A DNA stretch of 64,000 bases from Vogesella sp. XCS3 (GTDB taxonomy: Bacteria; Pseudomonadota; Gammaproteobacteria; Burkholderiales; Chromobacteriaceae): NCBI RefSeq assembly GCF_020616155.1, contig NZ_CP085530.1:557501-621500 (forward strand), in the 5' to 3' direction. A model generated the notes under the pieces. The model had not been told where the DNA came from, did not search any database, and saw nothing but the letters and a program-made list of their open reading frames with translations. Below, in pieces: positions 44,895 through 53,731 of the stretch. How positions within the stretch are numbered: the stretch's first letter is position 1; each line of letters begins with the position of its first letter. The position numbers were made by a program, and so were the translations under genes.

Positions 44895-46940
44895 TTACAG
44901 TAGTGCTGTGCCGTCCACGTCGCCATCCACACCGGCCAGCGGGCCGAGTAGCTGCTGTTGCTGGTAGTGGTGGCACCAGCTCAGATAGTCGTCTATCGGC
45001 ATGGGTTTGCTGTAGTAGTAGCCCTGCCCGATATCGCAGCCTAGCAGCCACAGCTGCTGCATGGTTTCCTGGTCTTCTATGCCTTCTGCTACCACCATCA
45101 GGCCCAGGTGGTGGGCCAGGTCGATGGTGGATTCCACAATGGCCATATTGCCGCGGTCGTCTACCAGCTTGCTGATGAAGCGCTGGTCGATCTTGAGCTC
45201 CTGCACCGGCAGGTGTTTCAGATAGCCCAGCGAGGAAAAGCCGGTGCCGTAGTCGTCGATGGCCAGGCGTACGCCCAGCGCCACGATTTCGTGCAGGATG
45301 GCCATGCCTTTTTCCGGCGAGCTCAGCATCAGGCTTTCGGTGACTTCCAGCCGCACCAGGGCGGGGTTGATGCCGGTTTCCTGCAGCAGCTGGCGCAGCA
45401 TGGGCAACAGCTCGGTATCAAACAGGCTGCGTACCGACAGGTTTACCGATACGGCCACGCCGGGGAAGTCGGCTTGCCATAGTGCGCACTGGTGCAGCGC
45501 CTCGCGTATGGTCCAGCGGGTAAGCGGTTTGATCAGGCCGGAGCTTTCGGCGATGGGGATGAATTCCAGCGGCGAGATGAAGCCTTCTTCTGGGTCGAAC
45601 CAGCGCGCCAGCGCTTCGGCGGCCACCAGTTTGCCGGTGCGGATATTGATCAGTGGCTGAAAGTGCTGCGTCAGCTGGTTTTGCGCCATGGCGTCGCGCA
45701 GCCGGCCAAAGCGGTAGTGGTAGCGTATAAAGGCTTCGTCCTGGCTGGCGTCGTACATGGTGGCCGATTGCCCGTGCTGCAGTGCCTGCAGCATGGATTG
45801 TTCGGCTTTGTGCAGCAGCTCTTCCGCGCTGGCGCCGTGCCGCGGGTACACGGCGATGCCGGCGGTGTAGTCGATGTGTACCGGGAAGCCGCGAATTTCA
45901 AAGTCCAGATTGTAGCTGCCCACCATCTGGGTGGTTTTTTCCAGGTCGAACTGCGGCTTGCGCATGTGGAAGATCACCAGCAGCTCTTCGCGGGCGATGC
46001 GCGCCAGCATGCCGCCTTCACCCAGCAGCTGTTGCAGGGTGCCGGTAATGGCTTGCATCAGTTCGTTGGTGGCATCGCTGCCGATGATGTTGCTGATTTC
46101 CGGCAGCCGCGACAGCCGCATGGCAATCACCAGCAAGCCACCGTGCCGCGATTGCGCCTGGCGGATTTCATCCTGCAGCAGCGGCAGGATGCGGGTGCGG
46201 TTGGGCAGCTTGGTTACCGGGTCGTGCAGGGCCAGAAACTGCAGCTGGTCCAGGTAGTGCTGGGCGGTGGCGGTATTGGCCAGCACGCCTTCGTGCAGCT
46301 TTTCCTGAAAGCGGCTACGCAGCAGGTTAAAGCAGGCGGCAATCACCGATACAAACAGCAGCGACGACAGATAGTGCGGGATCTGTACCGGGTCGTAAGG
46401 GTAGGCCAGTGCCGTGCCGCGCAGCGCCAGCAGCAGTACGCCTACTTCTAGCAGGAACAGGCCGCTCCACAGCCAGCCTTTGCGCTGGCCTTTGATGAAA
46501 AAGGCCATGAACGGGAAGCTGTACGCCCAAAACAGGCCGGTGCCGCCCACGCCACCCACCACCACCAGTGCGCCAAATACCACGACGCCACATAGCATCA
46601 GCAGGTTTTCTGCCCAGCGCAGGTGTTGGCCGCGTCGCGCCAGGCGGATGGCTGGCAGCAAGAGCAGTAGGGCGCTGGCGGCTTCTATTGCGCCCAGCAG
46701 CGGGTAGGGGGCCAGCAGGGTATTGAACAGGGAAAACAGCAGGGCAACGACAAAGCCAATGGGGGCAATGGTCAGGACATTATCCCTGCGTTCCTGCTGG
46801 CCCAGGATTTCCTTGCTGCCCTGGCCCAGCAGGCTGGAGACAAAGCGCCACGGTTTGGGTGCGTGTTGATTGGGTGTCTTGGGCATGGCGTACTTGGCGT
46901 TCGGTGTCGTAGCGGTATGAGTTGTGCGTAATTTTCTCAT
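44895..46940 (-). CDS. Membrane GGDEF(degenerate)-EAL protein, predicted c-di-GMP phosphodiesterase
   Basis: 681 residues. Five or six N-terminal membrane segments (about 55-205), a GGDEF domain (about 230-400) whose signature reads A-R-E-E-L (316-320), so probably not a cyclase, and a complete EAL domain (about 415-660). The EAL domain has E-A-L at 442-444, NLSVRS, LEVTES, IDDYGTGFSS, LKIDQRF and VAEGIED, all needed for c-di-GMP hydrolysis. The start may instead be the ATG at 46886. Divergent from a periplasmic binding-protein gene, which could be its sensor. Confidence 0.92.
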   Translation of the reverse strand: MRKLRTTHTATTPNAKYAMPKTPNQHAPKPWRFVSSLLGQGSKEILGQQERRDNVLTIAPIGFVVALLFSLFNTLLAPYPLLGAIEAASALLLLLPAIRLARRGQHLRWAENLLMLCGVVVFGALVVVGGVGGTGLFWAYSFPFMAFFIKGQRKGWLWSGLFLLEVGVLLLALRGTALAYPYDPVQIPHYLSSLLFVSVIAACFNLLRSRFQEKLHEGVLANTATAQHYLDQLQFLALHDPVTKLPNRTRILPLLQDEIRQAQSRHGGLLVIAMRLSRLPEISNIIGSDATNELMQAITGTLQQLLGEGGMLARIAREELLVIFHMRKPQFDLEKTTQMVGSYNLDFEIRGFPVHIDYTAGIAVYPRHGASAEELLHKAEQSMLQALQHGQSATMYDASQDEAFIRYHYRFGRLRDAMAQNQLTQHFQPLINIRTGKLVAAEALARWFDPEEGFISPLEFIPIAESSGLIKPLTRWTIREALHQCALWQADFPGVAVSVNLSVRSLFDTELLPMLRQLLQETGINPALVRLEVTESLMLSSPEKGMAILHEIVALGVRLAIDDYGTGFSSLGYLKHLPVQELKIDQRFISKLVDDRGNMAIVESTIDLAHHLGLMVVAEGIEDQETMQQLWLLGCDIGQGYYYSKPMPIDDYLSWCHHYQQQQLLGPLAGVDGDVDGTALL

Positions 46941-47089
46941 GCCATCAGGCAGGTGTCTGTTTTATAGACATGGTTGTTCATGATAATCGCATTTCTGTGC
47001 CGCATCAGCATCGACGATAGGGTGTCAATTCGATATTGGCGACATATCCTTTAGACTAGTACCTACACTACCCACTTATCGATTCCGGA

Positions 47090-48193
47090 ATGTGCCTCAT
47101 GCTGCGCACTGCATTGCTTCTGTTTTGCCTATGGTTTGCTGCCCCGGTTTGGGCCATGTCTGTGGCTTTTATCAATCCGGGTTATGCCAATGGAACCTAT
47201 TGGTTCACCGCTAGCCGCAGCATGCAGGCGGCAGCGGAAGATCTGGGTATCAGCTTGCGTATCGAGTATGCGTCGCGCAATTACAAGCTGGCGCTGGAGC
47301 ATACCCGTACCCTGGCGGGCTTGCCGCCAGCGCAGCGGCCGGACTATGTGATTCTGAGCAATGAGTTTGGTACGGCTGCCGAGATGGTCAAGCTGCTCAG
47401 TGACGCCGGTATCAAGACCTTTCTGGCTTTTAGCGGGCGTGGCTCGGGCGCGGCAGGAGCAGAGCTTGGCAAGCCGCGGCAGCAGTTTCCCCTGTGGCTG
47501 GGCTCGCTGGAGCCACGTGCCAGCGATGCCGGCTACCTGACCGGCCAGGCGCTGATCGCGCAGGCACGTCGCGCGGGTGTGCCACGCATTCATGGCAAGA
47601 TGCCCATGCTGGTAATAGGCGGGGATCGCAGCACGCCCACATCCGTGTTCCGTCTGCAGGGTTTGTACCAGGCCGTGCGCGAAGCCGGTGACGTGATCGT
47701 GGTGCAGGAAGTGATGGCCGCCTGGGACCGCCAGCGTGCGGCGCGTCAGGCTAGCTGGCTATACCGCCGCCATCCGCAGGCGCGCATGGTGTGGGCCGGC
47801 AGCGATCAGATGGCCATGGGGGCCATGGCCCAGTGGCGGGCGCGTGGCGGCCAGCCGGGCAAAGACGCCTTTTTTAGCGGCATCAATACCTCGCCAGAAG
47901 CGTTGCAGAGCCTGAGTGATGGCAGCATGACGACGCTGGCGGGCGGCCATTTCGTCACCGGTGCCTGGGCGCTGGTGATGTTGTACGACTATGAGCACGG
48001 CAAAGACTTTGCCAGCGAGGGGCTGGAGCTGCAGCGCCCGCTGTTTGTCCGCTTTGATGCCGCCCTGGCGCAGCGCTATCTGAAGGCTTACAGCGATGCC
48101 GATTTCAGCCGGGTGGACTTCGCCAGCTACAGCAAGGTGAAGAACCCCGCCATCCAGCGCTACCGTTTCAGCTTCCAGGCCTTGTTGCCCTAG
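47090..48193 (+). CDS. Type 1 periplasmic binding protein (LuxP/RbsB fold)
   Basis: 367 residues with signal peptide MCLMLRTALLLFCLWFAAPVWA (the start could be the second Met, 47099). A Peripla_BP_4-like domain follows: VAFINPGYANGTYWFTASRSMQAAAEDLGISLRIEYASRNY, GGDRSTPTSVFRLQGLYQAV and VWAGSDQMAMGAMAQWRARGGQPGKDAFFSGIN. No permease or ATPase genes adjoin. It is divergent from the GGDEF-EAL gene (149 bp apart), hinting at a sensory rather than a transport role. Confidence 0.82.
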   Translation: MCLMLRTALLLFCLWFAAPVWAMSVAFINPGYANGTYWFTASRSMQAAAEDLGISLRIEYASRNYKLALEHTRTLAGLPPAQRPDYVILSNEFGTAAEMVKLLSDAGIKTFLAFSGRGSGAAGAELGKPRQQFPLWLGSLEPRASDAGYLTGQALIAQARRAGVPRIHGKMPMLVIGGDRSTPTSVFRLQGLYQAVREAGDVIVVQEVMAAWDRQRAARQASWLYRRHPQARMVWAGSDQMAMGAMAQWRARGGQPGKDAFFSGINTSPEALQSLSDGSMTTLAGGHFVTGAWALVMLYDYEHGKDFASEGLELQRPLFVRFDAALAQRYLKAYSDADFSRVDFASYSKVKNPAIQRYRFSFQALLP

Positions 48194-48249
48194 GCCGCCC
48201 GGCCGCCAGCCAGTGTGGCGGGCGGCCATCGCAAGGTGCTTTGCCTGGC

Positions 48250-49170
48250 TTAGTTTTGCCTGTCGCTAAAATGACACGCCATCCATTGTTGTATCTCTTC
48301 CACAAATAGCCTGACCTTCAGCGCATTGCGCCGTGCAGCCGGGTATACCGCGTAAACATGCTCGCGCCCGAAACTCTCGCCCGTGCAGTGGTAGTCGGCA
48401 AAGACCTGCTGCAGTTTCCCGGCCCTAATATGGTGCAGTGCACTCCAGCGCGGGCAGGGCAAGATGCCCTGGCCAGCGCAGGCGGCATCCAGTAGCAGAT
48501 CAAAATTATCCGAGCGGATACGCCCTTGTGGTTCTACCCGCAGGCTGTGGCCATCGCGGGTAAAAAACCAGGCCGGGTTCAGTAGCGGGTGGCGGTACAC
48601 CAGGCAGCGGTGTTGTGCCAGATCTGCCGGGCTGTGCAGTGGTGGCGCACTGGCCAGATAGGCGGGGGAGGCGCACACCATCACGCGGTTATCGCCTATT
48701 ACCTTGGCAATTTGCCCTGGCAGGTCATGGTGGCCCAGGCGTAGCGCCAGGTCGTAGTTCTCGGCCACCAGGTCTACGTAACGATCTGCCAGGCTGATAT
48801 CCAGCTCCACTTCGGGGTAACGCTGCATGAAAGCCGGGCAAAAGCCAGACAGCACGGCACGGCCAAACGACAGCGGTGCGGTAATGCGCAGCACGCCGCG
48901 CGGCTCGCCGTCCAGCTCGCGCAAGCGCTGGCCTACCCGCCCCAGCTGCTGCATGGCCTCGCTGGCGGTTTCCAGATAGATGCGGCCGGCTTCGGTGAGC
49001 GCAACTTGCCGTGTGCTGCGCGTCAGTAGCCGTGTGCCGAGTGACGCCTCCAGCGCGTTGAGCGCCTTGGTCATGGCCGACGGGCTCTTGCCCAGTTTTA
49101 GTGCGGCGCGCGACATACTGCCGGTTTCTGCTACCGCAATAAACGCCTGTATCGCCTGAAAGGTATCCAT
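48250..49170 (-). CDS. LysR family transcriptional regulator (polyamine operon neighbour)
   Basis: 306 residues: HTH (MDTFQAIQAFIAVAETGSMSRAALKLGKSPSAMTKALNALEASLG) and a CrgA/DmlR-type effector domain. The ATG at 49170 has GGA upstream and matches family starts; earlier in-frame ATGs exist. Divergent from the polyamine operon (120 bp apart), so it is the likely regulator. Confidence 0.9.
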   Translation of the reverse strand: MDTFQAIQAFIAVAETGSMSRAALKLGKSPSAMTKALNALEASLGTRLLTRSTRQVALTEAGRIYLETASEAMQQLGRVGQRLRELDGEPRGVLRITAPLSFGRAVLSGFCPAFMQRYPEVELDISLADRYVDLVAENYDLALRLGHHDLPGQIAKVIGDNRVMVCASPAYLASAPPLHSPADLAQHRCLVYRHPLLNPAWFFTRDGHSLRVEPQGRIRSDNFDLLLDAACAGQGILPCPRWSALHHIRAGKLQQVFADYHCTGESFGREHVYAVYPAARRNALKVRLFVEEIQQWMACHFSDRQN

Positions 49171-49289
49171 CAGTTTTTCCATCCGGGAAAAAAAGAACTG
49201 CCTGCTTCGTACTTTATCCTGCCTCGCACTTGCGCTCATGATGTTTTTACCGCGGCACGCATTGTGCGCACCACACTAGGGAGAGTGTC

Positions 49290-50384
49290 ATGAAAACCAC
49301 ATTGAAAGCCCTTGCTATCTGTACTGCAGCTGCCTGTATGCCGCAGCTGGCACAGGCGGCAGGCACCTTGAACATCTACAACTGGGGCGAGTACTTTGCC
49401 CCCGGTACTATTGCCGGATTCGAAAAAGAAACCGGCATCAAGGTACGGCTGGACGTGTACGACAGTAACGAGGTGCTGCAAACCAAATTGCTGGCGGGCG
49501 GGAGTGGCTACGACCTGGTGTTTCCGTCGAATGACTTTCTGACCAGGCAGATCCAGAGCGGCGTGTACCAGAAGCTGGATAAGCGCAAGCTGAGCAACCT
49601 GAAAAACCTGGACCCGGCTTTTGTGCCCAAGGTAGATAGCGTGGACCCTGGCATGCAGTACAGCGTGCCGTATATGTGGGGCACCACCGCCATCGGCTAC
49701 AACGTGGACAAGGTGAAAAAAGCACTGGGCGGCCAACTGCCGGCCAATAGTTACGACCTGCTGTTCAAGCCCGAGGTACTGGCCAAGCTGCAAGGCTGCA
49801 ACGTGGCCTATAACGACGCCGGCAGCGTGATGTTGCCCATGGCCATGCGCTACCTGGGGCTGGACCCGAACAGCACCAGCGCCAAAGACTACGACGCCGC
49901 CTACGCCGTGCTGGCCAAGGCCCGCCCGTACGTGAAGCGCCTGATCGCCACCCCGGTGATGAATGATCTGGCCAACGGCGAGGTGTGCGTCAGCACCGGT
50001 TACTCCGGCGCTGTGCTGGTAGCCAAACTGCGCGCCAGGCAAAACAAGAACGGCCAGAACATCGCCTACACCATTCCGCAGCAGGGCGCGCCGATGTGGT
50101 TTGACAGCATGGTGATCCCCAAGGACGCCAGGAACGTCGACAACGCCCACCTGTTCATCAATTACCTGCTGCGCCCTGACGTCATCGCCAATATCAGCAA
50201 CGCCGTGATGTACCCCAGCCCCAACGCGCAGGCGGCCAAGCTGATGAGCCACGACCTCACCGGCGACCCGATGATCTACCCCGACGCCGCGCGCATGAAA
50301 AGCTTCTGGGTACAGCGCCCGCTGGAGCCTGCCGTGCAGCGCATCCAGACCCGGCTGTGGCAGAAATTCAAGACCGGCCGCTAG
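49290..50384 (+). CDS. PotD/PotF-type polyamine-binding periplasmic protein
   Basis: 364 residues with signal peptide ending AQLAQAA or similar, then GTLNIYNWGEYFAPGTIAGFEKETGIKV, the PotD/PotF signature. GSGYDLVFPSNDFLTRQI, QYSVPYMWGTTAIGYN and QGAPMWFDSMVIPKDA are the substrate-site segments; the W/D/E pattern fits putrescine or spermidine ligands. No potGHI genes follow; the next two genes act on polyamine derivatives. It likely delivers to a permease encoded elsewhere. Confidence 0.93.
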   Translation: MKTTLKALAICTAAACMPQLAQAAGTLNIYNWGEYFAPGTIAGFEKETGIKVRLDVYDSNEVLQTKLLAGGSGYDLVFPSNDFLTRQIQSGVYQKLDKRKLSNLKNLDPAFVPKVDSVDPGMQYSVPYMWGTTAIGYNVDKVKKALGGQLPANSYDLLFKPEVLAKLQGCNVAYNDAGSVMLPMAMRYLGLDPNSTSAKDYDAAYAVLAKARPYVKRLIATPVMNDLANGEVCVSTGYSGAVLVAKLRARQNKNGQNIAYTIPQQGAPMWFDSMVIPKDARNVDNAHLFINYLLRPDVIANISNAVMYPSPNAQAAKLMSHDLTGDPMIYPDAARMKSFWVQRPLEPAVQRIQTRLWQKFKTGR

Positions 50385-50393
50385 GAGCAGACC

Positions 50394-51515
50394 ATGACCA
50401 CCGCCACCGGTTTTCTCTACGATGCACTGTTTCTGCAACATAGCGCCGGCCGCCAGACCTACCACGGTGTAAATGGCGCGGCCGACGCCGGCCCCGAGTT
50501 CGACTGCCCCGAGCGCCTGGCCTACACCAAGGCGTTGCTGGACGCCACCGGCATGACGGCGCGGCTGCAACCGCTGGCCTACCAGCCGGCCGACGACGCC
50601 ACGCTGCTGCGGGTGCACACCCCGGCCTACCTGGCGCAACTGGCGGCCAACTGTGCCGCTGCGGATGGCGATGGCGTCGAGCTAGGCCCCGATGCCCGCG
50701 GCGGCCCCGCCACCGAACGCATTGCCCGCGCCGCCGCCGGTGCGGCCTGCGCTGCCGTGGATGCGGTGCTACAAGGCCAGGTTAGCCGCGCCTACGCGCT
50801 GATCCGCCCGTCCGGCCACCACGCCGGGCCCGACTACGCGATGGGCTACTGCTACTACAACAACGTGGCGGTAGCGGCGCGCCACGCCCAGGCCCGTTAC
50901 GGCCTGCAGCGCATCGCCATCATCGACTGGGACGTGCACCACGGTAACGGCACCCAGCACGTGTTCGAGGCCGACCCGCACGTGCTGTTCTGCTCGCTGC
51001 ACGAGGAAGGCAATTACCCGCTAGAAGGCGGCTGCGAAGTGGATCAGGGGCAGGGCGCGGGTGCCGGTTACACGGTGAATATCCCGCTACCGGCCGGCAG
51101 TGGCTATGCCGCCTACGCGCTGGCGTTCGAGCAGGTACTGCTGCCGGTGCTGCAACGCTTCCGCCCCGAGCTGATCCTGGTATCGGCCGGGCAGGACGCC
51201 AACGCTTACGACCCGCTGGGCCGCATGCGCCTCACCCGCCCCGGCTACCGCGCGCTGGCGGCCAGCCTTACCGCTGCGGCGGGTGAGCTGTGCCAGGGGC
51301 GCATCGTGATGCTGCAGGAAGGCGGCTACAGCCTGCCGTATCTGCCGATTGCCACCCTGGGCGTGATCGAGGGCCTAAGCGGCCAACAGGTGGATTTTGA
51401 CGACCCGCACTGGGTGCCGGACCGGCCGCTAACCAGCACCGAAGCCGCCGCCGTGGCGCGCGCCCGCGCCGCCCAGCGCCAATACTGGGCACTGCAAGGA
51501 GAGCAAGATGCGTAA
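50394..51515 (+). CDS. Class II HDAC-like acetylpolyamine amidohydrolase
   Basis: A 373-residue histone-deacetylase-family zinc hydrolase. Catalytic histidines are H142-H143 in RPSGHHAGPDYAMGYCYYNN, and zinc ligands D180 and H182 in IDWDVHHGNGTQ, plus the aspartate in VSAGQDANAYDPLGRM. HDAC-like bacterial enzymes deacetylate N-acetylputrescine, N-acetylcadaverine or acetylspermidine. The polyamine-binding protein upstream (9 nt) and carbamoylputrescine amidase downstream (8-nt overlap) strongly support that substrate. Confidence 0.9.
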   Translation: MTTATGFLYDALFLQHSAGRQTYHGVNGAADAGPEFDCPERLAYTKALLDATGMTARLQPLAYQPADDATLLRVHTPAYLAQLAANCAAADGDGVELGPDARGGPATERIARAAAGAACAAVDAVLQGQVSRAYALIRPSGHHAGPDYAMGYCYYNNVAVAARHAQARYGLQRIAIIDWDVHHGNGTQHVFEADPHVLFCSLHEEGNYPLEGGCEVDQGQGAGAGYTVNIPLPAGSGYAAYALAFEQVLLPVLQRFRPELILVSAGQDANAYDPLGRMRLTRPGYRALAASLTAAAGELCQGRIVMLQEGGYSLPYLPIATLGVIEGLSGQQVDFDDPHWVPDRPLTSTEAAAVARARAAQRQYWALQGEQDA

Positions 51516-52374
51516 GGTAACCGTGGCCGCCACCCAGATGGCCTGTAGCTGGGACCGTGCGGCCAACCTGGACCGCGCCGAAGCCCTGGTGCGCGCTGCG
51601 GCGGCGCAAGGGGCGCAGGTGATCCTGCTGCAAGAGCTGTTTGAAACCCCGTACTTCTGCATCGACCAGCGCCACCACCACAACGCGCTGGCGGCGCCGT
51701 TCGACGGCCACCCGTGGCTGGGGCGCTTTGCCGCACTGGCGCGCGAGCTGCAAGTGGTGCTGCCGGTGAGCTTTTTCGAGCAGGCGGGCAATACCCAGTT
51801 CAACAGCCTGGCCATGATCGACGCCGACGGCAGCGTGCTGGGCCACTACCGCAAGATGCACATACCGGACGGCCCCGGTTACAGCGAGAAGTTCTACTTC
51901 GCGCCCGGCGACCTGGGCTTCAAGGTGTGGGACACCCGCTACGGCCGGCTGGGCGTGGGCATCTGTTGGGACCAGTGGTTCCCCGAAACCGCGCGCAGCA
52001 TGGCGCTGATGGGCGCCGAAGTATTGCTGTTCCCCACCGCCATCGGCAGCGAACCGCACGACCCGGCCATCCAGTCGCTGCGCCACTGGCAAAACACCCA
52101 GCGCGGCCACGCCGCGGCCAACGTGATGCCGCTGCTGGCCAGCAACCGTGTTGGCACCGAGCACGGCGAGGCCGGCACGCATATCACCTTCTATGGCGGG
52201 TCGTTCATCGCCGGCGAAGATGGCGAGCTGCGCGCCGAAGCCGGTAGCGAGGATGGCACCATCCTTACCGCCACCTTCGACCTGGACGCGCTGGCGGCCA
52301 AGCGCCGCGCCTGGGGCGTGTTCCGCGACCGCCGCGTCGAGCACTACGGCGCGCTGTTGCAATACGCTGTTTGA
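51508..52374 (+). CDS. aguB: N-carbamoylputrescine amidase
   Basis: A 288-residue carbon-nitrogen hydrolase of the AguB type that turns N-carbamoylputrescine into putrescine, CO2 and ammonia. The catalytic triad is E43 (LLQELFETPYF), K116 (YRKMHIPD) and C153 (GICWDQWFPE). Length and motifs are typical. No aguA (agmatine deiminase) is present here, so its substrate must come from elsewhere or from a different route. Confidence 0.93.
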   Translation: MRKVTVAATQMACSWDRAANLDRAEALVRAAAAQGAQVILLQELFETPYFCIDQRHHHNALAAPFDGHPWLGRFAALARELQVVLPVSFFEQAGNTQFNSLAMIDADGSVLGHYRKMHIPDGPGYSEKFYFAPGDLGFKVWDTRYGRLGVGICWDQWFPETARSMALMGAEVLLFPTAIGSEPHDPAIQSLRHWQNTQRGHAAANVMPLLASNRVGTEHGEAGTHITFYGGSFIAGEDGELRAEAGSEDGTILTATFDLDALAAKRRAWGVFRDRRVEHYGALLQYAV

Positions 52375-52377
52375 CCT

Positions 52378-52424
52378 CGCCACCCCGGCCCCGTGTTGCC
52401 TGTTTACCGGGTGGCGCGGGGCGT
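52378..52424. terminator. Terminator between the polyamine operon and MFS gene
   Basis: Imperfect stem CGCCACCCCGG / CCGGGTGGCG (one bulge), with GCGGGGCGTTTTCAT downstream, between two convergent genes. Confidence 0.6.
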
Positions 52425-52426
52425 TT

Positions 52427-53626
52427 TCATGCTGCCGGTTGGCAGGCGCTAGCGGCGCCTGCTGGCTGGCGCTGACGGTGTGCCAGCCACACAAAGCCGG
52501 CGCCCAGCAGCGATAGCGCCATCATCACCACCAGCAGCGCGTCCGGTGGCCAGCGCAGCAGCGCCATGCCGGCCAGTACCGGACTGATGGCGCCGCCGGC
52601 CTGGGCCAGGTTTTGCGCGCCGTAGTAGCTGCCGCGCAGGTGCTCCGGCGCGATGGCGTCGATGTACAGATATTCGGCTGGTACCAGCAGGATCTCGCCC
52701 AGCGTGAACACCACCATCCAGCCCACCCACGCCCACAGGCTGTCGCTGAGCGCGCAGCCGGCCAGCCCGGCCGCCAGCAACAGCGACGAGGCCATGATCC
52801 AGCGCAGCAGTGTGTGTGGCCGCAGCAGCTTGCCCAGCGGGTACTGCAGCAGCACCACGGTGAGCGAGTTGGTGGTAATCAGCACCGACATCCAGCGCAG
52901 CACCTCGGCGTCGCTGCGCGTTTGCAGCAGGTACAGCGCCAGGTAGTCGGAAAAGCGCGCCTGCACCACGCAGGCCAGCAGGCTGCCGATGGTAAACAGG
53001 ATCAGTGTGCGGTCGCGGCGCAGCAGCTGCAGTGTGGCGGCAAAGTCCGGCGCCGGTGCGGCGGACGCTGCGGCCAACCTGCCGGTGGGCAAACCGCGCA
53101 GTAGCGGCAGGCAGGCCAGCACCAGTGCTGCCGCCAGCCAGAACGCCAGCGCCGGGCGGCTGGCGGCTACCAGGCTGGCCAGCAGCGGCCCGGTGGCGTA
53201 GCCCACATTGGCCAGCGTGTAGCGCAGCGAAAAAGCGCGGCTGCGCTCGGCGGGTGGCAGCAGCGCCGCCAGTAGCGCCTTCAGCGTAATGCCGAACAGC
53301 ACCAGCGCGCTTTCGGTGAGCAGCAGCGCGCCGGCAGCGGCCAGTGGCTGGCGGCAGAACGGCAGCAGCGCAAAGCCCGCCGCCATCAGCAGTAGCGCCG
53401 ATAGCAGCAGCCGGCGCGGCGCCAGCCGGTCGACCAGATAGCCGGCGTACAGGCTGCCCAGCGTGGCCAGCAACAGCACGCCGCCCAGTAGCAGGCCGAT
53501 ATCGCGCGGGCCCAGCGCCAGCTGGCGGCCCAGGGTCAGTACCAGCAGCGGGGACACCAGCGCACGCGCCACCGACAGGCCAAAGCCGCACGCCAGCAGG
53601 CGGCGCACGGTTGCTGGAAAAGCCAT
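52427..53626 (-). CDS. MFS transporter (SgrR-paired)
   Basis: 399 residues with about 12 hydrophobic segments. Motif A-like loop: GYLVDRLAPRRLLLSALL; a second half with LKALLAALLPPAERSRAFSLRYTLANVGYATGPLLAS. The start at 53626 follows AGGAG. Resembles the MdtH/DHA1-type exporters. It is divergent from an SgrR-like regulator, echoing the E. coli sgrR-setA arrangement, where SetA exports sugars. It is not clearly SetA. Confidence 0.85.
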   Translation of the reverse strand: MAFPATVRRLLACGFGLSVARALVSPLLVLTLGRQLALGPRDIGLLLGGVLLLATLGSLYAGYLVDRLAPRRLLLSALLLMAAGFALLPFCRQPLAAAGALLLTESALVLFGITLKALLAALLPPAERSRAFSLRYTLANVGYATGPLLASLVAASRPALAFWLAAALVLACLPLLRGLPTGRLAAASAAPAPDFAATLQLLRRDRTLILFTIGSLLACVVQARFSDYLALYLLQTRSDAEVLRWMSVLITTNSLTVVLLQYPLGKLLRPHTLLRWIMASSLLLAAGLAGCALSDSLWAWVGWMVVFTLGEILLVPAEYLYIDAIAPEHLRGSYYGAQNLAQAGGAISPVLAGMALLRWPPDALLVVMMALSLLGAGFVWLAHRQRQPAGAASACQPAA

Positions 53627-53663
53627 GATGCAGCTCCTTATGGATGATGGCCTCAGTGTGCAA

Positions 53664-53718
53664 GCAAAAGGTGAAGTCAAAAACGGAAGCTTGCCGCATA
53701 ATTTGCTTCCCCTTTTGC
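53664..53718. promoter_or_regulatory. Long inverted repeat between MFS and SgrR-like genes; candidate operator
   Basis: GCAAAAGGTGAAG (53664-53676) and CTTCCCCTTTTGC (53706-53718) are 13-bp arms with one mismatch. GGAAGC (53685-53690) and GCTTCC (53705-53710) form a nested pair. The whole occupies most of the 105-bp divergent promoter region. No SgrS-like sRNA is recognised there. Confidence 0.6.
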
Positions 53719-53731
53719 GAGTACCTCCGTC

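Noticed and set aside
44895..46940. Diguanylate cyclase activity for the GGDEF-EAL protein
   Set aside because: The GGDEF signature is A-R-E-E-L, lacking the residues required for GTP cyclisation; EAL residues are intact.
53627..53731. SgrS-like small RNA next to the SgrR-like gene
   Set aside because: The region is only 105 bp, fully occupied by divergent promoters and an inverted repeat, and shows no Hfq-type terminator.
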